NCBI RefSeq assembly: GCF_001620265.1
Contig: NZ_CP012661.1
Span: 3,224,001-3,288,000 of the forward strand
Direction: 5' to 3'
DNA from: Frigidibacter mobilis
Lineage (GTDB): Bacteria; Pseudomonadota; Alphaproteobacteria; Rhodobacterales; Rhodobacteraceae
DNA: 64,000 nucleotides
Shown here: positions 1 to 7,812 of the stretch, piece by piece
Layout of the letters: the number at the start of each line of letters is the position of its first letter
Position numbering within the stretch: position 1 is the first letter of the stretch
Notes under the pieces: model-generated
Told to the model about the DNA's origin: nothing
Database searches by the model: none
The model's input: the letters and a program-made list of their open reading frames with translations, nothing else
Program-made: the position numbers and the translations under genes

Positions 1-759
1 CAAGGGACTGGGCAGAGGGCGCGTCAGCCTCATCGGGGCAAAGAGGCCGATGCGTGGCAGGTCTATCGCCTCCTCGGTTGGCACCAGTTCCGGGCGGCGC
101 ATGGCGGCCGCAGCCAGCAGCGCGCAGTCGCGGGTGTCGCGCGCCATCAGCCCCACCACGTCGAGGGTTTCCGAGAGCGGCTTCACCCCGGTCCGGTCGA
201 TCAGATGCGGGCTCGCCTTGTAGCCGACGACCCCGCAGAACGAGGCCGGGCGCACGGTCGAGCCAGAGGTTTGCGTGCCGAAGGCCAGCGGGAACAGCGC
301 GGCGCCAAGGCCTGCGGCAGACCCGGAGGACGATCCGCCTGGGGTGCGGGCGCTGTCGAAGGGGTTGACGGTCGCGCCCGGGGCGGCGGTGGCAAATTCG
401 GTGGTGACGGTCTTGCCGATGGCAAAGGCCCCGGCCTGCCGCACGATATGCACGACGCCGGCATCCCGCGGCGGGCGCACGCCCGGATAGGCGCGCGATC
501 CGTATTCCGTGGGCATGTCGCCGGTGTCGATCACGTCCTTGATCCCGACCGGAACCCCGGCCAAAAACCCGCCGTGCCGGGTCGCGGCCTCTGCCCGCAC
601 ATGGGCCGGGTCGAGCCATACAAAGGCATTAAGGCTGGGCTCTACCGCTGCGATACGGTCCAGATAGGCCTCGGCGACGGCTTCGGGGGCAAGGGTGCCG
701 CTGCGCACCGCGGCGGCGATCCCGCGGGCGGTGGCGGTTTTCGGATCAAATGGGGTCAC
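1..759 (-). CDS. Amidase signature family protein (C-terminus cut off by window edge)
   Basis: The frame is open from a GTG start to the left edge of the window, so only about 253 N-terminal residues are present. It shows the amidase-signature core: the catalytic lysine in an IKDVIDTGD context, the Ser-rich ARTPGGSSSGSAAG loop, and the nucleophile region TSGSTVRPAS followed by GVVGYK. Members of this family hydrolyse carboxamides in the cytoplasm. The GTG overlaps the TGA of the upstream amidase (GTGA), so it is the last visible gene of the minus-strand operon that begins with the HpaB-type monooxygenase. The substrate cannot be read from the sequence. A role in hydrolysing an amide released by ring cleavage is inference from context. 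Confidence 0.85.
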   Translation of the reverse strand, partial: MTPFDPKTATARGIAAAVRSGTLAPEAVAEAYLDRIAAVEPSLNAFVWLDPAHVRAEAATRHGGFLAGVPVGIKDVIDTGDMPTEYGSRAYPGVRPPRDAGVVHIVRQAGAFAIGKTVTTEFATAAPGATVNPFDSARTPGGSSSGSAAGLGAALFPLAFGTQTSGSTVRPASFCGVVGYKASPHLIDRTGVKPLSETLDVVGLMARDTRDCALLAAAAMRRPELVPTEEAIDLPRIGLFAPMRLTRPLPSPL

Positions 760-2171
760 GAGGAAAGCGCCTCCAGCGCCGGTCTGCGGGTGGCCCAGGG
801 CCGGGCGGCCTCGAGCTGGCCGGCGAGAGAGAACAGCCGTTCATCCGCGCCGAAGGCTGCACCGAACTGCACGCCGACGGGCAGGCCCGCGGCCGTCCAG
901 TGCAGCGGTACGCTCATCGCCGGGCAGCCCGAGGCGTTGAAGACGGCGGTCAGTGGCGCATGGGCCCAGAAACGGTGGAAGAACTCCTCGGGCCCCTTGC
1001 CGGCGCCCGCAAGCTCGCCCAGCCGGGGGGCGACCTCCGCTGCGACGGGCGAGAGGTAGATGTCATACTGCCCGAAGAACGCCCCCATCGCCCGCGAGGT
1101 CGCATGAAGCGTCTGGAGGGCGCCAAGGTAATCCTCGCCCGAAATGCCTTCTGCACGGCGCACCCATTCGGCATTCACGGGTTCCAGCAATGACATCGGA
1201 TCGGCAAGCCCCTTGGCCCGGGCAAAGCCCTTCACCCCGCGCGCCACGTTGACGGCGGCGATCACGAACCACGCCTCGCGCAGGGCGCTGTTGTCATAGG
1301 CGGGGGCCGCAAGTTCTATCTCATGGCCGAGGTCGATCAGCAGCCGGGCCGCGGCGGTGGTGGCGGCAACCACTTCGGACGCCAGCGGAAAACCGTCTGG
1401 TCCCTCCAGCTGCATCCCGATGCGCAGCTTGCCGGGCGGGGCCGAGACCGCAGAGAGGAAGCTGCCAGAGGGTGCAGGGCAGGCCCAGGGGTCGCCCCGG
1501 TCCGGGCCGTGGGTCACGTCGAGCAGCGCCGCACTGTCACGGACCGAGCACGAGATGCCGTGCAGCGTGGCCATCCCGGCCATGCCTTCGGCTACGGCGG
1601 GCCCAGCCGGGTTGCGCAGGCGCGAGGGTTTGAAGCCGAAGGTACCGGTATGGGAACACGGAACGCGGATCGAGCCGGCGCCGTCCGAGGCCTGTGTCAG
1701 CGGCACCGCCCGCGACGCGACCAATGCCGCCGCGCCGCCGGACGATCCGCCGGGGGTGCGATCCAGATCCCAGGGGTTGCGGGCCGCGCCGAAATGCGCG
1801 CCTTCGGTGGTGAAGGACAGGGCAAGCTCGGGCGTATTGGTGCGGCCCATGAACACGAACCCCGCCCCACGCAGCCGGGTGCCGACCGTGCTGTCTGTCA
1901 GAGCGCGCACCCCCTCATGCAGCCGGGTGCCCGAGGTGATGGGCTCGCCGGCGATGGTGACGCCGGTATCCTTCAGCCACAGCGGCACGCCGGCAAAGGC
2001 GCCCTCGGTCGGCGCGGCCATCGGCGCGAAGTCATGCACGACGGCGTTCAGCACAGGGTTCAGCGCCGCGACGCGGACGGCCGCCTCTTGCACGAAATGA
2101 TCCGGCGCAACTTCGCGGCGGCGCACAAGATCGGCCATCGCAAGCGCGTCGAGGTCTTCGTAATCGGTCAT
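756..2171 (-). CDS. Amidase signature family hydrolase
   Basis: A complete 471-residue amidase-signature enzyme. Visible are the catalytic lysine in VPLWLKDTG, the glycine/serine loop RTPGGSSGGAAALVAS with the cis-serine, and the nucleophile segment GAGSIRVPCSHTGTFGFKPS. Length is normal for the family. The ATG overlaps the stop of the upstream FAD-synthetase-like gene (ATGA), and its own stop overlaps the next amidase start, so the two amidases are translationally coupled. They are clearly different proteins rather than a recent duplication. In a pyridine-type pathway one of them could replace the N-formylmaleamate deformylase or maleamate amidase steps, but that is inference. Alternatives are glutamyl-tRNA amidotransferase A-like or allophanate/urea amide hydrolases. 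Confidence 0.9.
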   Translation of the reverse strand: MTDYEDLDALAMADLVRRREVAPDHFVQEAAVRVAALNPVLNAVVHDFAPMAAPTEGAFAGVPLWLKDTGVTIAGEPITSGTRLHEGVRALTDSTVGTRLRGAGFVFMGRTNTPELALSFTTEGAHFGAARNPWDLDRTPGGSSGGAAALVASRAVPLTQASDGAGSIRVPCSHTGTFGFKPSRLRNPAGPAVAEGMAGMATLHGISCSVRDSAALLDVTHGPDRGDPWACPAPSGSFLSAVSAPPGKLRIGMQLEGPDGFPLASEVVAATTAAARLLIDLGHEIELAAPAYDNSALREAWFVIAAVNVARGVKGFARAKGLADPMSLLEPVNAEWVRRAEGISGEDYLGALQTLHATSRAMGAFFGQYDIYLSPVAAEVAPRLGELAGAGKGPEEFFHRFWAHAPLTAVFNASGCPAMSVPLHWTAAGLPVGVQFGAAFGADERLFSLAGQLEAARPWATRRPALEALSS

Positions 2172-2989
2172 TCAGTGTCTCCGCTGGGAATCGTGGCCGG
2201 GGCTTGCCAGGAGAGCAAGGCGGTTTGGGCAGGCAGATCGGCGCAGGCGGTGCCGCCTTGCCCAAGTACAAGGCGGGCGGCGGTCAGCGGGCGGCCTGCG
2301 CCATCCAGAGCCGTCACCGGCCAGATGCCCGACGGCGGCAGGATTTGGTCATCGGCAAAGCGCCAGCCGGTTGCGCTGCGCCAGATTTGGGTGGTCCAGA
2401 CATGGCCAAGAAGGCGCTGCGCTTCGTCAATCCGCCCCGCGGTGATGGCAGCGCGGATCGCGGTCGAGGACACGCGGGATCCGCCCGCCAGTTCATCTGC
2501 AACCACGGTCACGGAAAAACCGTGCCGGGTGCCAAGCGCCCGCAGCAGCCCCGGGTCGCCCTTGCGGGCGCAGCCAAAGCGGAAGTCGTTGCCGACGATG
2601 ACTCCGCCGATATGCAGGCGCGCCAGCAGCAGGTCGGTCACGAACCCTTCGGCCGGGGTCACGGCAAAACCCGCGTCGAAGCGCGGGCCATAGATCAGGT
2701 CTATCCCGGCCTCTGCAATCAGCCGCGCCTGCGCCAGACCGGGACAGATGCGGAACCGGGACGGGCCGGCGAAATGCGCCCTGGGATGCGGATCACATTG
2801 CAAGATCGCCAGCGGCGCCCCCCGCCTTGCCGCCTCGGCCCGCCCGGCGGCAACCAGCGCCGCATGGCCGCGATGCATCCCGTCAAAGCTGCCAAGCAGC
2901 ATCACCGCACCGCGCAGGCCAGCGGGCAGCGGCGCGGTGCCATCGGTCACGAAGGGCGGCCGGGCAAGGAGGCTGGCAAGATCACGCAA
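2168..2989 (-). CDS. RibF-like FAD synthetase (riboflavin kinase half degenerate)
   Basis: About 273 residues if translation starts at the TTG that overlaps the preceding TGA; a GTG at 2950 is an alternative. The N-terminal nucleotidyltransferase domain of bacterial FAD synthetases is clear: the GSFDGMHRGH motif, GNDFRFG, and SSTAIRAAITAGRIDEAQRLLG. The C-terminal stretch keeps only a trace of a riboflavin kinase domain (ILPPSGIWPV) and lacks the PTAN motif, so it probably adenylates FMN but does not phosphorylate riboflavin. A dedicated FAD synthetase in an operon with an FADH2-dependent monooxygenase suggests it raises the FAD supply. It overlaps both neighbours, so it is co-translated. The start codon is the least certain part. 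Confidence 0.8.
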   Translation of the reverse strand: MRDLASLLARPPFVTDGTAPLPAGLRGAVMLLGSFDGMHRGHAALVAAGRAEAARRGAPLAILQCDPHPRAHFAGPSRFRICPGLAQARLIAEAGIDLIYGPRFDAGFAVTPAEGFVTDLLLARLHIGGVIVGNDFRFGCARKGDPGLLRALGTRHGFSVTVVADELAGGSRVSSTAIRAAITAGRIDEAQRLLGHVWTTQIWRSATGWRFADDQILPPSGIWPVTALDGAGRPLTAARLVLGQGGTACADLPAQTALLSWQAPATIPSGDTE

Positions 2990-3644
2990 GGCCGTCGAAC
3001 CAGTCGAAGACCTCCTGCACCGGGATGCAGTCTGCATACTTCTTGTGCATGTCGTAGAGGTTGGCGAAATGCGGGCTTTCGTGCAGGTCGGCCACGCATT
3101 CGATGGGCACGATGGTGCGGAAGCTGCGTGACAGCGCATCCACCACCGTTGCGCGCACACAGCCCGAGGTGGAGCCGCCGGTGACGATGACCGTATCCAC
3201 CTTGTGGAAGCGGGCGAGGCTGTCGATATGCGTTTCAAAGAAGGCGGACGGCATCTTCTTGTTCAGCACCACATCGCCGGGAGCGATCTCCAGCCGCGGA
3301 TCCAGCGCCGCGCGGTCAGAGCCGATCTTGATGTTCTTCAGCGCATCGGGGTCATCCGCCCTTGTGCCGAACACCCCGCAATCATCGCCCGAGGGCGAGA
3401 AGGCCACATAGGTCCAGATCACCGGCATCCCCAGCTTGCGCGTGTAGGCGGCCAGGCGGTTGACGTATTCGGCCTGCCTGGGGTCGGTCTCATATGCCGT
3501 CACATAGGTGCCGGGCTGGGTATAGGCGCATTGCAGATCGACGTTGATCAGCATCGGCCTTGTGCCGAAGCCATAGCGCGGGCGGGCGGGGTTGGCGGCA
3601 AGGTTCTCGAACATCTGCCGCGCGGTCAGGTTGGACAGTTCCAT
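2982..3644 (-). CDS. Isochorismatase-fold amidohydrolase (N-carbamoylsarcosine amidase / maleamate amidase-like)
   Basis: This 220-residue cysteine hydrolase has the family triad: aspartate in INVDLQCAYT, lysine in LNKKMPSAF, and the nucleophilic cysteine in GGSTSGCVRATVVDA. The pattern STSGCVRA followed by a fixed PIECVAD segment is typical of the N-carbamoylsarcosine amidase and NicF (maleamate amidohydrolase) branch rather than true isochorismatases. I chose the ATG at 3644, with GGAG about seven bases upstream, over the GTG at 3668. Sitting in an operon with a NicX-like protein, it is a good candidate for the last deamidation of an opened N-heterocycle. The exact substrate is inference. 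No signal peptide is present, so it is cytoplasmic. Confidence 0.85.
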   Translation of the reverse strand: MELSNLTARQMFENLAANPARPRYGFGTRPMLINVDLQCAYTQPGTYVTAYETDPRQAEYVNRLAAYTRKLGMPVIWTYVAFSPSGDDCGVFGTRADDPDALKNIKIGSDRAALDPRLEIAPGDVVLNKKMPSAFFETHIDSLARFHKVDTVIVTGGSTSGCVRATVVDALSRSFRTIVPIECVADLHESPHFANLYDMHKKYADCIPVQEVFDWFDGLA

Positions 3645-3664
3645 ATCAGGCTCCGGATCGAGGG

Positions 3665-3691
3665 CCACGGCCGGCGGGGCGCCGCCCGTGG
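3665..3691 (-). terminator. Intercistronic hairpin downstream of ABC binding-protein gene
   Basis: A GC-rich inverted repeat lies between the binding-protein stop and the amidohydrolase start. CCACGG pairs with CCGTGG and, inside it, CGGCG pairs with CGCCG around a GGG loop, with one C-C mismatch. There is no T tract, so it is more likely an RNA-stabilising or attenuating hairpin that lets the binding protein be made in excess than a full terminator. Confidence 0.45.
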
Positions 3692-3713
3692 TAATCTGTC
3701 ATTCAGGCCGGGG

Positions 3714-4796
3714 TCACTGCTTGCTCAACCAGTCAAGCCAGCGGGTGCGGACCTCGGCGCCATTGTCGAACCACCATTGCGCGTCGATCCTGTGCGCGGT
3801 CGCGGCATTCTCGGGTGCGCCGGGCAGTTCGGCCTTCAGCTCTGGCGCCAGATCGTCATAGACCGCGATATTGGTCATCCCGTAATAGGGCAGCAGTTCC
3901 AGCGCCCGTTTCGCACCCTCTTCGCGCACCGTCCAGGCGACCAGCTTCTGCGCATTCTCGACATTCGGCGCGCCCTTGGGGATGGTCCAGTAGGACTGTT
4001 CGGAAATCGACTGGTTGTAGGTCAGCGCATAGGGCTCGCCCGCCTGGATCTGCGCCATCGTCCGCGCCAGTGACGAGCCCATGAGATCCACTTCGCGGTT
4101 CTGGATCAGCACATCCCATTGCGAGGTCTTCTCGACCCAGAGGTCGACCTTGGGCCCGATTGCATTCAGCGCGGCAAAGGCCTCGTCGATATCCATCGGA
4201 TAGAGGGTGTTGGGCGCCTTGCCCGCCGCCAGCATCGCGATTTCCAGCGCCGGCTTGGGGTTTGCGTACAACGCACGGCGGCCGGGGAAAGCATCGGTGT
4301 CGAAGAACTCGACCCAGTCCTTGGGGCCGCCCTCGGGGAACAGCTCGGTATTCCACGCGATGATGGTCGAGAAGGCGACAGAGCCGACGCCGTATTCTGT
4401 CAGCACCGCGGCGTCGAGATCCTCCTTGGGAACCAGCGAATAAAGCAGGTCATAGTCAATCGGCTCCAGCAGGCCTTCTTTCATGGCCATCAGCATCTGG
4501 TTGCCCTCGAAGTCCACCACATCCCATTCGATGTTGCCGACCTGCGCCATGATCTGCAGCTTGGCGACGTCGGGTACCGAGGTGAAGGCGATGTCGATGC
4601 CGGTGGCGGCGGGGAAGTCGCCATACCAGGCATCGTGCATCTTCCCGACCGTGGGGCCGCCCCAGTTGTTGACGATGAGCGTGCCCGATCCCTTGAAGGC
4701 TTCAGGCGCGTCCTGAGCAGAGGCGGAAATTGCCAGCGCGGGAAGTGCGATGACAAGGGCGCTCGCCGCGGCGAGCGTCATGCGTTTTGTAAACAT
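3714..4796 (-). CDS. Periplasmic substrate-binding protein of polyamine-type ABC transporter
   Basis: A 360-residue extracellular solute-binding protein. The N-terminus is a classical signal peptide (basic MFTKR, hydrophobic core, cleavage near ISASAQD). The mature part begins with TLIVNNWGGP and contains WDVVDFEGNQ, as in the spermidine/putrescine-binding (PotD/PotF, SBP_bac_8) family. It delivers its ligand to the two membrane subunits encoded just upstream. Relatives in this family carry polyamines, choline-like cations, thiamine or small aromatic acids, so the name does not fix the substrate. Here the surrounding catabolic genes point to an N-heteroaromatic compound, which is inference. 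It follows the permease-ATPase gene after an 89-base gap. Confidence 0.9.
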   Translation of the reverse strand: MFTKRMTLAAASALVIALPALAISASAQDAPEAFKGSGTLIVNNWGGPTVGKMHDAWYGDFPAATGIDIAFTSVPDVAKLQIMAQVGNIEWDVVDFEGNQMLMAMKEGLLEPIDYDLLYSLVPKEDLDAAVLTEYGVGSVAFSTIIAWNTELFPEGGPKDWVEFFDTDAFPGRRALYANPKPALEIAMLAAGKAPNTLYPMDIDEAFAALNAIGPKVDLWVEKTSQWDVLIQNREVDLMGSSLARTMAQIQAGEPYALTYNQSISEQSYWTIPKGAPNVENAQKLVAWTVREEGAKRALELLPYYGMTNIAVYDDLAPELKAELPGAPENAATAHRIDAQWWFDNGAEVRTRWLDWLSKQ

Positions 4797-4885
4797 GGTG
4801 TCCTTCTCTCCTGTCGGGTGATGCGGGCCGGTAGATCCAGCCTCGTTGATGAATTTCGGGGTGAACCGGGGATGCCGGGCCGCGG

Positions 4886-6880
4886 TCAGGTCGCCATCAC
4901 ATGGCTCATGCCGGGCACCCAGGAAATCTTCCGGTGGTCGCCGACCTCGGGCACGCTCGACAACCCGTCGGTCTGGCGCGTCACCACCATCGAGCCGAAG
5001 CCGGTAGCAAACTCCATCCGCAGCAGCGAGCCCAGGAAGCGGGCATCGGTGACGACCCCGTCAAAGGCCCAGTCCGGCGCAAGCGGATCGTCAAGCCGCA
5101 CCACCTCGGGTCGGACACAGAGCACGGCGGCACCGGTCCTACGCGTCGGCAGCGGCAGCGAGGCGCCGCCAAGCGAGAGCGTATCTGCATGAGCTACGCC
5201 CCGGAACAGATTGGATTCGCCGAAGAAATCCGCAACGAAGCTGTTGATCGGCGACAGGTACAGATCCTTGGGCGTGGCAACCTGCTGGATGCGGCCGTCA
5301 TTCATCACCGCCACGCGGTCCGACATGTTCAGCGCCTCGTCCTGGTCATGGGTGACGAAGATCACCGTCTGGCCCAGTTCGCGCTGCAGCGAGCGGATCT
5401 CGCGCTGCATTTCCACGCGCAGGTTGCGGTCAAGCGCCGACAGCGGTTCATCCATCAGCAGCGCGCGGGGGCTGAAGGCGATGGCGCGGGCCAAGGCGAT
5501 GCGCTGTTGCTGGCCACCTGACAGTTGCGGGATGCGCCGGTCCGCATATTGGCCCATATGCACCCGGTCCAGCGCCCATTTCACCAGCCGCTCCTGCTCG
5601 GCCCGGGCGATGCCGCGCGCCCTCAGCGGATAGGCCACGTTCTGCGCCACGGTCATGTGCGGGAACAGCGCATAGGACTGGAACACCACCCCGATATCGC
5701 GCTGATGCGGCGGCACGCGGCTGATATCGCGGTCCCCCAGCACAAGCCGCCCGGCATCGGGAGAGATGAACCCGGCGATCAGCATCAGCAGCGTTGTCTT
5801 GCCAGAGCCCGAGGGGCCGAGGATCGTGACGAATTCGCCGGGCTGGACGGTGAAGTCGGCTTCCTCGACCGCCGCCTTGTCGCCGTAGAACTTGGTCAGC
5901 CGCTGGAACTGGATACCGAACCCGCGGTTCTGGGCCGGAGCGGGGAAGAGCGAGGACACGTCTTTCATGGAGGGCGCCTTTCCGGGCAGGGGCACGAGGG
6001 CGGGCGGAGCGGGCGGCTGATCCGTCAGGCCCGGCTGCAGCTTCTCTGCCGAGGCGGCGGCAGACAGCGAACGTGCCTTGTGCCGGAGGTTGCGGCGGCG
6101 CCAGACAGCGTGGAGACCAAGGCCCGCCAGCACCAGATAAAGCTGAAGCGAGGCGATGGAGGTGATCGTCTTGTCGAGCCCGTCCTGCGTGAGGCTTTCA
6201 TAGATCTTTCGGGGCAGCGTTTCGAACCGCGGGCCGGCCAGAAGCTGGGCCAGAACCACCTCATCGAACGAGAAGACGAAGGCGAAGACAGCCGCCGCGA
6301 TGATTGCCGGGGCCAGCAGGGGCAGCGTGACGAACACCAGCGTCCACCACTGCCCCGCACCAAGCGAGGCCGAGGCCCGTTCGAACGCCGGGTCCAGCGA
6401 GGTCAGCCGCGACATCACCGGCATCACCACGAAGGGCAGCACGACGATGGCATGGGCAAAGGCCAGCGGCCAGACCGCGCCAAGCAGGTTGAGCTTGGCA
6501 AAGACGATGTAGAGGCCGACCCCTATGACCATCAGCGGAACGATCATCGGAGCGATGAAGAACATCTTCAGCACCTTGGCCAGCTTGGGGTTAGCCACGC
6601 GAGCAATGCCGATGGCAGCGGCGGTTCCGATGAGGGTGGCGATGACCGTCGCCAGCGCCGCCACCTGCAGCGACAACCATGCCGTGCGGCCCCAGCGGGG
6701 ATCGTCGACCAGTTCTGTATACCACTCGAACGACAGGGTCTTCGGCGGGAAGGTGATCGCCTGCCCCTGCCCGAACGAGATCGGCACCAGCAGCAGCACC
6801 GGCGCCGCCAGCAGGAACAGGACCGCCCAGCCATAGACCTTGAGCGCGGTCAGCGACCAGCCTTTCGCCAGAAGCTCCAT
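4886..6880 (-). CDS. ABC transporter permease-ATPase fusion (PotC-like + PotA-like)
   Basis: A single uninterrupted frame of 664 residues joins two proteins normally encoded separately. Residues about 10-270 form a six-helix PotC-type permease, with the EAA-type loop around DPAFERASASLGA. A proline-rich linker follows, around residues 285-310. From about residue 305 a PotA-type ATPase starts, with Walker A GPSGSGKTT, the LSGGQQQR signature, Walker B LLMDEP, the switch histidine in VTHDQDEA, and a C-terminal TOBE-like domain. I chose the ATG at 6880, two bases past the upstream stop. No stop or strong ribosome binding site occurs at the junction, although ATG at 5968 could be an internal start. 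Import is ATP-driven at the inner membrane. The fusion may be real or may hide an indel. Confidence 0.85.
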   Translation of the reverse strand: MELLAKGWSLTALKVYGWAVLFLLAAPVLLLVPISFGQGQAITFPPKTLSFEWYTELVDDPRWGRTAWLSLQVAALATVIATLIGTAAAIGIARVANPKLAKVLKMFFIAPMIVPLMVIGVGLYIVFAKLNLLGAVWPLAFAHAIVVLPFVVMPVMSRLTSLDPAFERASASLGAGQWWTLVFVTLPLLAPAIIAAAVFAFVFSFDEVVLAQLLAGPRFETLPRKIYESLTQDGLDKTITSIASLQLYLVLAGLGLHAVWRRRNLRHKARSLSAAASAEKLQPGLTDQPPAPPALVPLPGKAPSMKDVSSLFPAPAQNRGFGIQFQRLTKFYGDKAAVEEADFTVQPGEFVTILGPSGSGKTTLLMLIAGFISPDAGRLVLGDRDISRVPPHQRDIGVVFQSYALFPHMTVAQNVAYPLRARGIARAEQERLVKWALDRVHMGQYADRRIPQLSGGQQQRIALARAIAFSPRALLMDEPLSALDRNLRVEMQREIRSLQRELGQTVIFVTHDQDEALNMSDRVAVMNDGRIQQVATPKDLYLSPINSFVADFFGESNLFRGVAHADTLSLGGASLPLPTRRTGAAVLCVRPEVVRLDDPLAPDWAFDGVVTDARFLGSLLRMEFATGFGSMVVTRQTDGLSSVPEVGDHRKISWVPGMSHVMAT

Positions 6881-6881
6881 C

Positions 6882-7799
6882 CTAGCGGCCCCCCCTGTCA
6901 TATAGCTTGTCGACGCCCGACACCCGGTCATAGGCGATCAGCAGCGCGAGGCAGATCACCAGCAGCACCATCGAGGTTGCAGCAGCAAGTTGCAGGTTTC
7001 CCAGCTGCTGGATCTGGTCGCGGATCGCCAGAACAATGGTGGGCGCCCGCCCGCCGCCCAGGATCGCCGGGGTGATGAAGAAGCCGAAGGCCAGCGTGAA
7101 GACCAGCATCGACCCCGCCACCAGCCCCGGCAGCGAAAGGGGCAGATAGATCTGGCGGAACACCTTCGCGGGCGCCGCCCCCAGTGACAGCGCGGCGCGC
7201 ACATAGGCCGGATCAATCGCCTTCATCGCCGGGATCAGGGTGATGACCATGAACGGCAGCAGGATATGGACCATGCCGATATAGACGCCGAGCTTGTTGT
7301 AGACGAGCTGCAGCGGCTGATCGGTGATGCCGGTGCCGACGAGGAAGTTGTTCACTACCCCCCGGCGCTGCAGAATGATGATCCAGCTGAAGGTCCGCGC
7401 GAGGAAGCTGAGCCACAGCGCGATGAACAGGGTGATCGCCATCCACTGGGTGAAGCGCGATTCAATGTTCACCATCAGATAGGCAATCGGATAGGCCAGC
7501 AGCGCGCAGATCAGCGTCGTCGTCAGCGCAAGTTGCAAGGTAAAGCCAAGAAGCCGCAGATAGACCGGCTGCAGCAGAGCCTGATAGCCGGCAAAGGGGT
7601 CGGCATCCGCCGATCCCCCGCCAAAACTCATCCAGACCAGCACGAGGATCGGCGCGGCGAACAGCAGGACCATCACGGCCATCGGCGGGGCCATCAGCGT
7701 CAGCGTCAGCCGCCGCCGCTGCAGATCCCAGGCGGTGGTCCGCGAAGGGCCAGAGGGTTTGAGCCGCTCCACCCCGTTTGCAACGTCGATCTGCGCCAT
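6882..7799 (-). CDS. ABC transporter permease (PotB-like)
   Basis: A 305-residue inner-membrane permease of the binding-protein-dependent transport family. It has an N-terminal cytoplasmic tail, a first membrane helix near residues 33-55, a periplasmic stretch, and then five more hydrophobic helices. The EAA-type coupling loop is visible around DPAYVRAALSLGA with APAKVFRQIYLPLSLPG. It pairs with the permease half of the downstream fusion protein, whose start lies one base past this stop codon. It starts 13 bases after the stop of the NicX-like gene, so it belongs to the same operon. PotB-like membrane topology fits the PotD-like binding protein encoded downstream. Confidence 0.9.
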   Translation of the reverse strand: MAQIDVANGVERLKPSGPSRTTAWDLQRRRLTLTLMAPPMAVMVLLFAAPILVLVWMSFGGGSADADPFAGYQALLQPVYLRLLGFTLQLALTTTLICALLAYPIAYLMVNIESRFTQWMAITLFIALWLSFLARTFSWIIILQRRGVVNNFLVGTGITDQPLQLVYNKLGVYIGMVHILLPFMVITLIPAMKAIDPAYVRAALSLGAAPAKVFRQIYLPLSLPGLVAGSMLVFTLAFGFFITPAILGGGRAPTIVLAIRDQIQQLGNLQLAAATSMVLLVICLALLIAYDRVSGVDKLYDRGGR

Positions 7800-7812
7800 C
7801 CCCGCTCCTTCC

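Noticed and set aside
756..2171. Amidase pair as a recent tandem duplication
   Set aside because: The two share only the family core; flanks, loops and nucleophile context differ clearly.
5525..7075. 516-codon plus-strand open frame opposite the ABC transporter genes
   Set aside because: It is antisense to clear permease and ATPase sequence, has a His/Arg/Gln-rich composition and no family motif; GC-rich codon bias leaves such frames open.
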